From the NCBI RefSeq assembly GCF_029952525.1, contig NZ_JASAOF010000023.1:37141-101140 (forward strand): 64,000 nt of DNA, given 5' to 3'. Source of the DNA: Saccharopolyspora ipomoeae. GTDB lineage: Bacteria > Actinomycetota > Actinomycetes > Mycobacteriales > Pseudonocardiaceae. This document shows positions 16,918 to 25,015 of the stretch, piece after piece. Under the pieces are notes generated by a model. The model was not told the origin of the DNA, made no database searches, and was given only the letters and a program-made list of their open reading frames with translations. The position numbers and the translations under genes are program-made. Numbering within the stretch: the first letter of the stretch is position 1; each line of letters begins with the position of its first letter.

Positions 16918-17711
16918 CCAAGTACCTGCTCCCGGGCGCGCTGGTGGCGGTGCCGGTGCTGCTGGCGCTGCTCGGACCGCTGTTCGCCTCCGAGGACACC
17001 ACCAAGGACGTGGCGTTCCTGCTCGGCGGCGGGCACCTGCTGGGCACCGACTTCCTCGGCCGCGACGTCACCGACGAGGTGCTGCGCGGCGGCCGCACCC
17101 TGGTCGTCACGGCACTGACCGCCACGGCCTGCACCTACCTGCTGGCGGTGCCGATGGGCCTGATCGCGGGCATGACCCGCAGCCGCGTCCTCGACGAGAT
17201 CCTCATGCGGCCGCTGGACGTGCTGCTGGCGCTGCCGTCGATGCTGATGCTTCTGCTCCTGGCCGCGCTGGCCCCGGGCAACACGTGGGTGCTGGTCGGC
17301 GTCGTGGTGCTGATCAACCTGCCCGACGTGGTGCGCATCAGCCGCGCCGCCGCCCTGTCGCTGTCGACCCGGCCCGCCGTGGAGGCGATGCGCCTGCAGG
17401 GCGAGCACCGCGCCCGCATCGCGATCCGCTACGTGGCCCGGGCGATGCGCCGCACCCTGGCCGCAGACCTGGGCACCCGGCTGACCGGCGCGGTCTACCT
17501 GGCGGCCTCGGCGAGCTTCCTCGGCGTCGGCGTGGCCCCCGGTGTGAGCGACTGGGCGGCGATGGTCGACCGGAACCGCGTCGGCCTGTTCCTGCAACCG
17601 TGGGCGGTGGTCGTGCCCGCGCTGCTGATCGTGGGGCTGTCGGTCGGGGTGAACCTGCTGTTCGACCGCTGGCTCCGCCACCGCGACGTGAACTTCTTGG
17701 AGGCACGGTGA
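16914..17711 (+). CDS. ABC-transporter permease (DppC/NikC type)
   Basis: 265 residues, starting with ATG inside the previous stop (ATGA). LLGTDFLGRDVTDEVLRGGR is the conserved DppC/OppC N-terminal motif, followed by helices and the EAA loop AAALSLSTRPAVEAMRLQGE. It forms the heterodimeric channel with the DppB-like permease. The end overlaps the ATPase gene by 4 nt (GTGA). Confidence 0.9.
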   Translation: MTKYLLPGALVAVPVLLALLGPLFASEDTTKDVAFLLGGGHLLGTDFLGRDVTDEVLRGGRTLVVTALTATACTYLLAVPMGLIAGMTRSRVLDEILMRPLDVLLALPSMLMLLLLAALAPGNTWVLVGVVVLINLPDVVRISRAAALSLSTRPAVEAMRLQGEHRARIAIRYVARAMRRTLAADLGTRLTGAVYLAASASFLGVGVAPGVSDWAAMVDRNRVGLFLQPWAVVVPALLIVGLSVGVNLLFDRWLRHRDVNFLEAR

Positions 17712-19168
17712 CCGCTGTCGCCGCACACGACATCACGATCTCGGCAGGGGAGCGGACGTTGCTCGCGGGCGCGTCGTTCACCCTGCCGGCCGGGCAGATC
17801 ACCGCGCTGGTCGGCGAATCCGGCAGCGGGAAGACGACCCTGGCCCGCGTCCTGCTCGGCGACACCCCGGCGGGTATCGGGGTGTCCGGCGAGGTCGAGG
17901 GCATCCCGTCCGAGCCGGGCGCCGTCGGTCACATCCCGCAGCAGCCCTCCGCCGCCCTCAACCCGGTGCGCCGGGTGGGTTCGGTTCTCGCCGAGATCGC
18001 CCGCCTGCACGTGCCGAAACCGCAGGTCCGCGAGCGGGTTCTGGAGGCGTTGCGGCAGGCGCAGATGCCCGACGGGCACCGGTACCTGCGCCGCTACCCG
18101 CACCAGCTCTCCGGCGGCCAGCAGCAGCGCGTGGTGCTGGCCCAGGCGCTCATCGGACGGCCCCGGGTGCTCATCGCCGACGAGCCCACGACCGGCCAGG
18201 ACCCGGTGATCCGCGCCCAGCTGGCGGCCGAGCTGCGCGCGACGGCCGAGCAGGGCATCGCGATCCTGCTGCTCACCCACGACCTGGAGCTGGTGCGCGA
18301 GATCGCCGACCGCGTCCTGACCCTCGCCGACGGCCACCTGACCGAGTCCGAAGTGGACCTTCTGCCGCCAGGATTGCCGACGCCGCAGGCGAACTCGAAC
18401 GAGCCGATCCTGCGGGTGCGCGGCCTGCGCGCCGCGCACGGACGCGCCGACGTCCTGCACGGCATCGACCTGGACGTCGCGGCGGGGGAGCGGGTGGCGG
18501 TGCTGGGCCGGTCCGGCAGCGGCAAGACGACCCTGGCCCGCTGCCTGGCGGGGCTCCACCGCTTCCGCGGCGAGGTCCTGCTCGACGACCACCCGCTCCC
18601 ACCCGTGCTGCGCCGCCGGACCCGGGAGCAGCTGGCCCGCGTCCAGTACGTCTTCCAGGACTCCCGCGCCTCGTTCGACGAGTTCACCCCGGTCCTGCAC
18701 CAGGTCGCTCGCACCGCCGAACGACTCCGCGGCACCGACCGCGACGGGGCCCGAGCCCGCGCGACCGCCGAACTCGCCGCGCTCGGCCTCCCCGAACCCA
18801 CCGCCCGACGCCTGCCCTCGGGCCTGTCGGGCGGTGAGCTGCAGCGCGCCGCCCTGGTGCGCGCGACGCTCGCCGAACCGGACGTGCTGATCTGCGACGA
18901 GATCACCTCCGGGCTCGACGCCCGCCACCGCGAAGACCTGCTGCGCGTGCTCACCGAGCTGCAGGCGAACACGGGCTGCGCGCTGCTGATGATCACCCAC
19001 GACGTCCGCGCGGTGGCGGCCCTCACCCACCGGACCCTGGTCCTCCACGAAGGCCGCGCCGTCGAGCACGGGCCCACCACCGACGTCCTCGAATCACCGC
19101 AGCACCCGGCCACCGCCGACCTGGTCCGCCCGGCCCGCCCGCTGGCCCAAAACCCGGGCAGCACCTAG
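17708..19168 (+). CDS. Fused double ABC ATPase (DppD-DppF type) of the importer
   Basis: A 486-residue protein with two complete nucleotide-binding domains. Domain 1: Walker A GESGSGKTTLAR, signature LSGGQQQR, Walker B VLIADEPT. Domain 2: Walker A GRSGSGKTTLAR, signature LSGGELQR, Walker B VLICDEI. In many Opp/Nik systems these are separate D and F subunits; here they are joined, giving a fixed 1:1 ratio. It is the last gene of the operon and is followed by tandem repeats and a large palindrome that probably ends transcription. Confidence 0.92.
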   Translation: MTAVAAHDITISAGERTLLAGASFTLPAGQITALVGESGSGKTTLARVLLGDTPAGIGVSGEVEGIPSEPGAVGHIPQQPSAALNPVRRVGSVLAEIARLHVPKPQVRERVLEALRQAQMPDGHRYLRRYPHQLSGGQQQRVVLAQALIGRPRVLIADEPTTGQDPVIRAQLAAELRATAEQGIAILLLTHDLELVREIADRVLTLADGHLTESEVDLLPPGLPTPQANSNEPILRVRGLRAAHGRADVLHGIDLDVAAGERVAVLGRSGSGKTTLARCLAGLHRFRGEVLLDDHPLPPVLRRRTREQLARVQYVFQDSRASFDEFTPVLHQVARTAERLRGTDRDGARARATAELAALGLPEPTARRLPSGLSGGELQRAALVRATLAEPDVLICDEITSGLDARHREDLLRVLTELQANTGCALLMITHDVRAVAALTHRTLVLHEGRAVEHGPTTDVLESPQHPATADLVRPARPLAQNPGST

Positions 19169-19199
19169 AACTCCCCGTCCCTCGAGGAAGCCCCCAACC

Positions 19200-19276
19200 C
19201 CAACGGCAACCTCTTCCGCGACCTCAACGGCAACCTCTTACCGACCTCAACGGCAACCTCTTACCGACCTCAACGG
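19200..19276 (+). repeat. Tandem repeat of about 23 bp after the ABC operon
   Basis: Three units of CAACGGCAACCTCTTACCGA + CCT (first unit 24 bp with small changes, next two 23 bp and identical), then a partial unit. It lies between the operon end and the large palindrome. No gene is seen in 19169-19484. Confidence 0.75.
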
Positions 19277-19341
19277 CGGCCACGGCGCTCATCGCGGAGC
19301 CTCACCCGGAGTGGTGCCCCACCGCCTCGTGCCTTGGTCAC

Positions 19342-19419
19342 CAGTGGACAGTTTTAGCCATAACTGTCCGGACAATTCGGGCATCGATCATGGGTGATTA
19401 TGGCTGAAACTGTCCACTG
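19342..19419. terminator. 22-bp inverted repeat, second copy of the GGACAGTTTTAGCC element
   Basis: The left arm 19342-19363 and right arm 19398-19419 pair over 22 bp with one G:U-type mismatch. Inside the loop lies a further small palindrome, TGTCCGGACA (19365-19374). The arm begins CAGTGGACAGTTTTAGCCAT, nearly the same as in the element at 2416-2485. Again it sits between two convergent gene ends (ABC ATPase and SDR). Confidence 0.7.
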
Positions 19420-19484
19420 CCCAGGACTCGGCCCCCGGAGCGGCCCCGCCCCGGGTGATCAGCCTGACGACGGGAGAAACCCGG

Positions 19485-20237
19485 TCACCAGACCGTGTAG
19501 CCGCCGTCTACGACGAGGTCTGTGCCGGTGCAGTAGCTGCTCGCGTCGGAGGCGAGGAAGAGGACCGCCGGGGCGATCTCGCGGGGTTCGGCGACCCGGC
19601 CCATCGGGGTGTCGTCGAGCCAGACGCGGCGCCACTCCTCGTTGCTCAGGCCGCGTTTGGTCATGTCGGTGCCGACGTAGCCGGGGGAGATCGAGTTGAC
19701 CCGCACACCGCGCCCGGACCACTCGCCCGCCAGCGACTTGGTGAGGTGGATGACGCCCGCTTTCGCGGTGTTGTAGGCGGATTGGGGCTGCGGGTGGTTG
19801 GCGATGTGCCCGCTCATGCTGCCGGTGTTGATGATGCTGCCGGAGCCCTGCGCCAGCATCCGCTTGCCCGCGGCTCGGCAGCAGTAGAAGACGCCGTCGA
19901 GGTTGACGGCCATGACCCGGCGCCAGTCGGCGGGATCGAGTTCCTCGCTCGGGTGGTTGTGCACGATGCCGGCGTTGTTCACCGCGACGTCGACGGAACC
20001 TCCCGCGTCCACGACGTGCTCGAACGCGGCCTCCACGCTGTCCGGGTCGGTGACGTCGCCCGCCACGAACTCGACCCCGTGGCGCTCGGCCGCCGCTCTG
20101 CCGGTGTCGGGGTTGACGTCGCAGATGAACACGCGCGCGCCCGCGTCGCGGAGCGCGAGCACGATGGCCTCGCCGATGCCCTGCGCGCCACCGGTGACGA
20201 TCGCGTTCCTGCCGTTGAGCGTGAAGAGGTCGGTCAC
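19485..20237 (-). CDS. SDR-family oxidoreductase (3-oxoacyl-ACP reductase/sugar dehydrogenase-like)
   Basis: 250 residues from a GTG at 20237 preceded by AGGAGG. Classical SDR features: NAD(P)-binding TGGAQGIGEA, structural NNAG, active-site Ser in INTGSMSG and YNTAKAG (Tyr-x-x-x-Lys), ending DLVVDGGYTVW. The acidic residue after beta-2 (ICDVNPDTGR) suggests NAD preference. Substrate not identifiable. The start overlaps the end of the haloacid-dehalogenase gene by 4 nt, so the two are co-transcribed. Confidence 0.88.
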   Translation of the reverse strand: MTDLFTLNGRNAIVTGGAQGIGEAIVLALRDAGARVFICDVNPDTGRAAAERHGVEFVAGDVTDPDSVEAAFEHVVDAGGSVDVAVNNAGIVHNHPSEELDPADWRRVMAVNLDGVFYCCRAAGKRMLAQGSGSIINTGSMSGHIANHPQPQSAYNTAKAGVIHLTKSLAGEWSGRGVRVNSISPGYVGTDMTKRGLSNEEWRRVWLDDTPMGRVAEPREIAPAVLFLASDASSYCTGTDLVVDGGYTVW

Positions 20238-20914
20238 CGTTCCTCCTGAGCGGTTGCGGCGATCTGCTGGGCGACCTCGACGAGGTCGTCCCCGACGATG
20301 TCCGCGGGAGCGAACACCTCGGCGTAGTGGCCCTCCAGGCGGCCGGCCCACCCGGTGGTGAGCCCGGCGCGTTTCGCGCCGTGGCAGTCGAAGGCGTGCA
20401 CGGCGACCAGGGCGACCTCGTGCGGAGCCCGGCCGAGCTGGTCGAGGGCGTGCTCGTAGACGTGGACCGGCGGTTTCCAGCTGCGGACGTCGGCCACGCT
20501 GATGACCCGGTCGACGTGGTGGGCGAGCCCGGTGCGCTCCAGGAACGCGGTCGTCGTCTCGGCGGTGCCGTTGCTCAGGCAGACCATCGAGATACCGGCG
20601 TCGGCCAACGTGCGCATGGCCGGTTCGACGTCGGGATGCGCGGGAAGCTCCCCGAACCCGGCGAGCACGTGCGCGACCCCGGCGTCGCTCATCCGCCCCC
20701 GCGAGAGGGTCCGCAGCGCGGACGCGGCGACCGTGGGGAAGTCCGCGTAGTCACCGGCCAGGCTCAACGCCATCCCGTCCCGCAACAACCGGTCGAACCA
20801 GCGCTCCACCAGCTCAGGCGCCAACCCGGCCTCGGCGAACCGCGGCCGCAAGGGTTCCAGCGCCATGAGCGTCTCCACCACGTCGAACGCCACCACCTGC
20901 GGTCGCGTGGGCAT
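20234..20914 (-). CDS. Haloacid dehalogenase, type II (HAD superfamily)
   Basis: 226 residues, starting MPTRPQVVAFDVVETLM at 20914 with GGGAGGGG upstream. HAD motif I with the nucleophilic Asp is in AFDVVETL, motif II is CLSNGTAE, motif III Lys is in SWKPPVHVYEHAL, and VALVAVHAFDCHGAKRAG is the type II dehalogenase-like motif IV region. The family hydrolyses 2-haloalkanoates; some members act on phosphates or other small acids. First gene of a two-gene operon with the SDR. Confidence 0.85.
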   Translation of the reverse strand: MPTRPQVVAFDVVETLMALEPLRPRFAEAGLAPELVERWFDRLLRDGMALSLAGDYADFPTVAASALRTLSRGRMSDAGVAHVLAGFGELPAHPDVEPAMRTLADAGISMVCLSNGTAETTTAFLERTGLAHHVDRVISVADVRSWKPPVHVYEHALDQLGRAPHEVALVAVHAFDCHGAKRAGLTTGWAGRLEGHYAEVFAPADIVGDDLVEVAQQIAATAQEER

Positions 20915-21038
20915 GACGATCCCCTCCCAGATCGAGATGAAGCCTCGAACGATTCGTACCCGCCCGCACGGCACCACGCCAGTGAGCGATCTGCCCGCAC
21001 CTCTGCCCTTCGGTGCCTGGTGGTGTGCGGGAGTGATC

Positions 21039-22538
21039 GTGAAGCTGGAGCGGATGGGCAACGCGCGGAACACGGAACGTCGGCAGGACAGCCGGATGGA
21101 GGGGGCCGGCACGTCCCGTCCTGCCCTTGACCTGCGGCGGAGCGCTTCGGGTGTGGCGCCGGAGGATTTGCTCGCGCTGCAGCGGAAGGCCGGGAACCGG
21201 GCCACGGCGGTTGCCGTGCAGCGGGCGGGGGAGCGGTCGGTGGCCGCGCCGGACGAGGCCTGGTGGTTGGGGAGGCTGGTCAGCGCCCAGCGGCTGAGAT
21301 CCGATCTGCTGCAGCGGTTGAAGAAGGGGCCGCTCTTCAGCGACGACGAGGTTCGGGTGATCAAGGAGCAGCGCCGGGGCTGGCTGGAATCGGCCGGGGT
21401 AGGCACCTATGACGACGCCGCGTCCTACGCCCGCAACGGGAAGTACCACGACTGGTTGCAGCTGCCCCCGGGCCGACGCCTGCTCATCGCCACCCTGGAA
21501 TTCCGCGAGAGGGTGCGCGAGGGACGGCAGGACAGTCCCGCCTACACCCTCGGCCGCACGCTCACCGCGAACGCGCAGCCCGCGGAGGAGCGAGCACCGC
21601 TGCACGCCGAGCGGGACGAGCAGATCCGCAACGCCTTCGTCGACACCCTGCACCCGCAGGAACCGTCCGGGGAGGGTGCCACCGCCGAGCAGCAGAAGCA
21701 GGCCCACGCGCAACAACTGCTGACCCGCGTCTTCCTGATCCTGCAGAACGGCCTGAAGATCCGGCCGGCCCCGGGGGCGGAGCACATTGACTACCGGGAG
21801 GGCGACGTGGCGCGGGCGCTCGCGCACGGGGGCCGGGTCAACATCCGCATCCCGCCGCTGTCGCAGGACGGGCCCGGGCGCTACGAACTGGCGGAGTGGC
21901 TGGAGATCGCCGACGCGCAGGGCGAGCTCCCCGAGCACGTCACCGAACGGACGTACGCGAGCCACCACATGTCCATCAGCGACGACCGAGGCGGCAGTGA
22001 AGGGGCGTTCAAGGAGCGTGGCGGCTGGCCCGCCACGGTCCGCAACTTGTTGCCCCGCTTGAAGCAGCACCAGGTGTTGGTGAGGGGCTTGGACGCCGGC
22101 ATGGGCGGCAAGGGCAATCTCGACTGCAACGGTGACCTGATCATGCCCAACGGGGCGCACGGCCACCTGCTGCTGATCTACACACCGCCGCGGTCGACCA
22201 GGGCGGGCTCCCTGGAGGTCGGGCTGGAGACGCTCGCGCCCGGCAACCACGACAGCCCGGTCGGTCACGTGCACAACTGGCGCTCGACGGAGGCCACCGC
22301 CAACCCCGAGTCCAGCGTCCACGGACACAAGCAGGACAAGATCGGCGCGGGCAAGCTGCGCGACAACCAGCGCTACGTCAACCTCGCCGAGTTCCCCCAG
22401 CCCTGGCCGGACTTCCTGCGCAAAGTGGAAAGCGACTACAACGCCCGCATCAGCGCGGCCCAGACCGAGGACGAGCTGCGAGAACTGGTCGCCGGCCTCG
22501 TCGGCCGCCGCGGCGAAGGCCGCTTCCCGCGACCCTGA
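21039..22538 (+). CDS. Protein with eCIS-cargo-like AGNR motif, C-terminal function unknown
   Basis: About 499 residues. GTG at 21039 is chosen for GGGAG 5 nt upstream; ATG at 21054 is an alternative. Near residues 42-60 it carries PEDLLALQRKAGNRATAVAV, very close to the LQRxAGNxAV motif found at the N-terminus of DUF4157-type and other proteins loaded into extracellular contractile injection systems. The rest is hydrophilic, without signal peptide or membrane segments. It includes a conserved-looking block from about residue 355 on (GLDAGMGGKGNLDCNGDLI, HGHLLLIYTPP, SPVGHVHNW) with several His and Asp residues that could form an active site, but I recognise no enzyme family. No injection-machine genes are in the window. 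Confidence 0.7.
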   Translation: MKLERMGNARNTERRQDSRMEGAGTSRPALDLRRSASGVAPEDLLALQRKAGNRATAVAVQRAGERSVAAPDEAWWLGRLVSAQRLRSDLLQRLKKGPLFSDDEVRVIKEQRRGWLESAGVGTYDDAASYARNGKYHDWLQLPPGRRLLIATLEFRERVREGRQDSPAYTLGRTLTANAQPAEERAPLHAERDEQIRNAFVDTLHPQEPSGEGATAEQQKQAHAQQLLTRVFLILQNGLKIRPAPGAEHIDYREGDVARALAHGGRVNIRIPPLSQDGPGRYELAEWLEIADAQGELPEHVTERTYASHHMSISDDRGGSEGAFKERGGWPATVRNLLPRLKQHQVLVRGLDAGMGGKGNLDCNGDLIMPNGAHGHLLLIYTPPRSTRAGSLEVGLETLAPGNHDSPVGHVHNWRSTEATANPESSVHGHKQDKIGAGKLRDNQRYVNLAEFPQPWPDFLRKVESDYNARISAAQTEDELRELVAGLVGRRGEGRFPRP

Positions 22539-22598
22539 TTCTCACCGCGTTCGGTGGCCGAGGGATGCGGGCGGCTGCTCGGCGTGCGCGACGGGAGG

Positions 22599-23186
22599 TC
22601 AGGCGTCGACGGACGTTTCGGCCTCCTGGGGTGCTCGGCGGCCGAAGGGCGTCATGATGGCGACGTTGAACCATCCGAGGAAAGCGCCGAGCAGTCCGCC
22701 CAGCACCGCGGGAACCGAGGTGATCAGCGGCAGGAGCACGCTGTCAGCGGGCAGCGCCAGGCCTCCGAAGTTCGTGTAGATCCCGATGAAGAACGTGGCC
22801 AGACCCATGGACAGGCCGTTGAAGAAGGGGAGGGTCCCGGTGTCCCGCGCGAACGGCAGGAACTGCATCGCGTAGATGAGCGGAACGAGGGCCACCGGCA
22901 GGCCTACGAACCACGACACGTCACCGCTCGTGACGATCGCGGCGTTGCCCACGACCGTTCCGACGAGCAGCGAGAAGATCAGCGCGATCGCCGCGCTGAC
23001 CACACCGCTCAGGAATGACGGGACCACGATGCGGAGCACCGTCGGCCTCGCGCCCAGGGCGAAGTACTCGGCCCACACGATGAACGCCAGCCACAACGGC
23101 AGCGACCACGTGCCCAGCCACAGTCCGAAGGGGAGGGCGACAGCGACGGTCACCGGCACGGCCACCCACAGGGGAATGGACTTCAT
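22599..23186 (-). CDS. DUF1097-family membrane protein
   Basis: 195 residues starting MKSIPLWVAVPVTVAVALPF at 23186, with AGAGGAG upstream. Five or six hydrophobic helices with glycine-rich loops (TNFGGLALP, LGGLLGAFLGWFNV) fit the DUF1097 family. Function unknown; it is convergent with the AGNR-motif gene. Confidence 0.75.
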   Translation of the reverse strand: MKSIPLWVAVPVTVAVALPFGLWLGTWSLPLWLAFIVWAEYFALGARPTVLRIVVPSFLSGVVSAAIALIFSLLVGTVVGNAAIVTSGDVSWFVGLPVALVPLIYAMQFLPFARDTGTLPFFNGLSMGLATFFIGIYTNFGGLALPADSVLLPLITSVPAVLGGLLGAFLGWFNVAIMTPFGRRAPQEAETSVDA

Positions 23187-23465
23187 TGCTGCTCCTCTTG
23201 AAGGTCGACTCCTTTGACCAACCTCGTCGTGCGCACTCGCCTCGCACATCGGTTCGTGAACGTGCGGGACACCGGGTGAGCGGCGTCGGACGGAAAACCG
23301 ACCAGCGGGTCGTTGTCAGACTTCCACTCACAGGCCCGGTGCGCCCACTCCGTACAACGAAAGTGGCTCCGTTGTAGAACTTCTCGCATTGCGGGTGTCG
23401 GAATGTGAACACGTGCGCGAAGAACCGGCCACCGTCCTCGCGGACCGCCAGCCCCGGGCGAACGG
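23187..23465. other. Intergenic stretch without a supported gene
   Basis: No convincing coding frame on either strand. If the following DUF5753 remnant once had its N-terminal helix-turn-helix here, nothing recognisable of it remains. Confidence 0.5.
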
Positions 23466-23856
23466 ATGTTCCCCGGGGCCATCCGACTTGGGCGGCGCGA
23501 CACGATCGCGCGCAAAGTGCCCGCGCATCTCACTGCCTACGTCGGAGAGGTGGACTTGCGGCAGATCGTCGGCAGCTCTGAGGTCATGGCCGACCAACTG
23601 CGTGAACTGCTGAAACTCGCCAAGCAGCGCAACATCGAACTTCGCGTGATCCCGATCCGCACTGGCTGGCACGCCGGACTTGAGGGTCCGTTCAGCCTGT
23701 TCGAGTTCGACGATCGCGACCCGCCTCGGCGAACCTGAAGATGTGTCGGCATACCGCTCCGCCTTGCCTAGGGTTGAGCAGATGGCGATGAGCGAGGCGG
23801 AGTCCACCTCGCTCATCGCCGACATCGTCGAGGAATGGGAGGAACAGGATGCCTGA
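23466..23856 (+). pseudogene. Truncated and frameshifted DUF5753 (Scr1-type XRE) regulator
   Basis: The plus strand first encodes a DUF5753-like segment (AEVMADQL-type, here SSEVMADQLRELLKLAKQRN, IELRVIPIRTGWHAGLEGPF, SLFEFDD) and stops at 23736-23738. Shifting frame by one, the reading continues LGEPEDVSAYRSAL to a stop at 23854-23856, which is the expected end of the same domain. The expected residues between FDDRDPP and LGEPEDV are missing, so a small internal deletion explains the shift. The N-terminal helix-turn-helix is also absent. The tail overlaps the start of the DUF397 gene, the usual arrangement of these pairs. Confidence 0.75.
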
Positions 23857-24052
23857 CCACACCGGTCCGATCGGATGGCGCAAGAGCTCGCGCTCGGCGC
23901 AAGTCGACAACTGCGTCGAGGTGGGCCGGGTCGGCGACGGCGCTGCCGTGCGCGACACCAAGGACCGAGCTGCGGGTTTCTTCACGGCCACCGGCGATCA
24001 GTGGTCGTTATTCATCCGCGCGGTGAAGGCCAACAGGTTCGATCGACCGTGA
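23849..24052 (+). CDS. DUF397 small protein (Scr1 family partner)
   Basis: 67 residues, ATG overlapping the end of the broken DUF5753 gene. It shows the DUF397 hallmarks: WRKSSRSAQVDNCVEVG, AVRDTKD and FTATGDQWSLFIRAVK. DUF397 proteins pair with XRE/DUF5753 regulators in actinobacteria and affect differentiation. Here the regulator is broken, so this gene is orphaned. Confidence 0.9.
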   Translation: MPDHTGPIGWRKSSRSAQVDNCVEVGRVGDGAAVRDTKDRAAGFFTATGDQWSLFIRAVKANRFDRP

Positions 24053-24067
24053 GCACGGCTCGTGCGG

Positions 24068-24102
24068 TGCCCCCGCTCCTCGCCACCGGGGATGCGGGGG
24101 CA
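24068..24102 (+). terminator. GC-rich hairpin after DUF397
   Basis: TGCCCCCGC (24068-24076) and GCGGGGGCA (24094-24102) form a 9-bp stem beginning 15 nt after the DUF397 stop. No U-tract is present. Confidence 0.6.
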
Positions 24103-24195
24103 TCGTTGTCGTGACCGGAGTTCGGGCATCCTCTTAGCAGGTCAGGGGCACCCGCGGGTGCTGGTGTGCTGCTGCCGGGCGTTACCGTGCGGCCT

Positions 24196-24957
24196 ATGGA
24201 TTTCGCCGATCAGGTTGTCGTGGTGTCCGGAGGTGGGCGCGGACTGGGTGCCGCGTTGGTGCGCGCGTTCGCGGGGCAGGGCGCCCGCGTCGTGATCGAC
24301 TACCGCCGCAGCCGCGAGCAGGCCGAAGCGCTGGCCGACGAGCTCGGCGACCGGGCGATCGCCGTCGCGGCCGACGTCACCGACCGGACCCAGGTCGATG
24401 CCCTGTTCGCCACGGCACGTGAGCGTTTCGGAACCCCGGTGACGACGGTGGTCAACAACGCTCTGGCCGACTTCGCCTTCAACGGCGACGCCCGCTCGCA
24501 CGCCGACGCGATCACGTGGGACGAGTTCGCCGGGCAGTTCGAGGGCAGCGTTCGAGGTGCGTTGAACGTCGCGCAGGCGGCGTTGCCGGGCATGCGGGAG
24601 CTCGGTGCCGGCCGGATCATCAACGTCGGGACGAACCTGTTCCAGAACCCGGTCGTGCCCTACCACGACTACACGGCTGCGAAGGCGGCGCTGCTGTCGC
24701 TGACCCGCACTCTCGCCGCCGATCTCGGGCCGGGCGGCATCACGGTCAACATGGTCTCTGGTGGGCTGCTGCGCACCACCGACGCGAGCGCCGCCACTCC
24801 CGAGGAGGTGTTCGACGCGATCGCCGCGAACACGCCGCTGCGTCGCGTGGTGACGCCCGTCGAGTTCGCCGACGCCGCTCTGTTCTTCGCCTCGCCGTGG
24901 TCGCGGGCGGTCACGGGCCAGAACCTGGTGGTCGACGGCGGCTTGGTCAACGACTGA
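24196..24957 (+). CDS. SDR-family oxidoreductase (FabG-like)
   Basis: 253 residues from ATG 24196 (MDFADQVVVVSGGGRGLGAA). The Rossmann glycine motif SGGGRGLG, a basic residue after beta-2 (IDYRRSREQ, suggesting NADP), VVNNAL, the Ser-equivalent region INVGTNLF and the catalytic YTAAKAA place it among 3-oxoacyl-ACP reductase-like SDRs. The usual catalytic Ser position reads Thr/Asn (VGTN), which is uncommon. Substrate unknown; monocistronic by spacing. Confidence 0.85.
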   Translation: MDFADQVVVVSGGGRGLGAALVRAFAGQGARVVIDYRRSREQAEALADELGDRAIAVAADVTDRTQVDALFATARERFGTPVTTVVNNALADFAFNGDARSHADAITWDEFAGQFEGSVRGALNVAQAALPGMRELGAGRIINVGTNLFQNPVVPYHDYTAAKAALLSLTRTLAADLGPGGITVNMVSGGLLRTTDASAATPEEVFDAIAANTPLRRVVTPVEFADAALFFASPWSRAVTGQNLVVDGGLVND

Positions 24958-25015
24958 TCGAGGCGATCGCGCTGAGTGGCTGATCGGTCGCCGCCCGTTC
25001 CGATACGGTGAGATC

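Noticed and set aside
8283..19168. Staphylopine/pseudopaline-type (CntKLM) or EDDS-type pathway
   Set aside because: The transporter side is similar, but no histidine racemase, nicotianamine-synthase-like, opine dehydrogenase or SbnB-like gene is present, so neither known pathway can be assigned.
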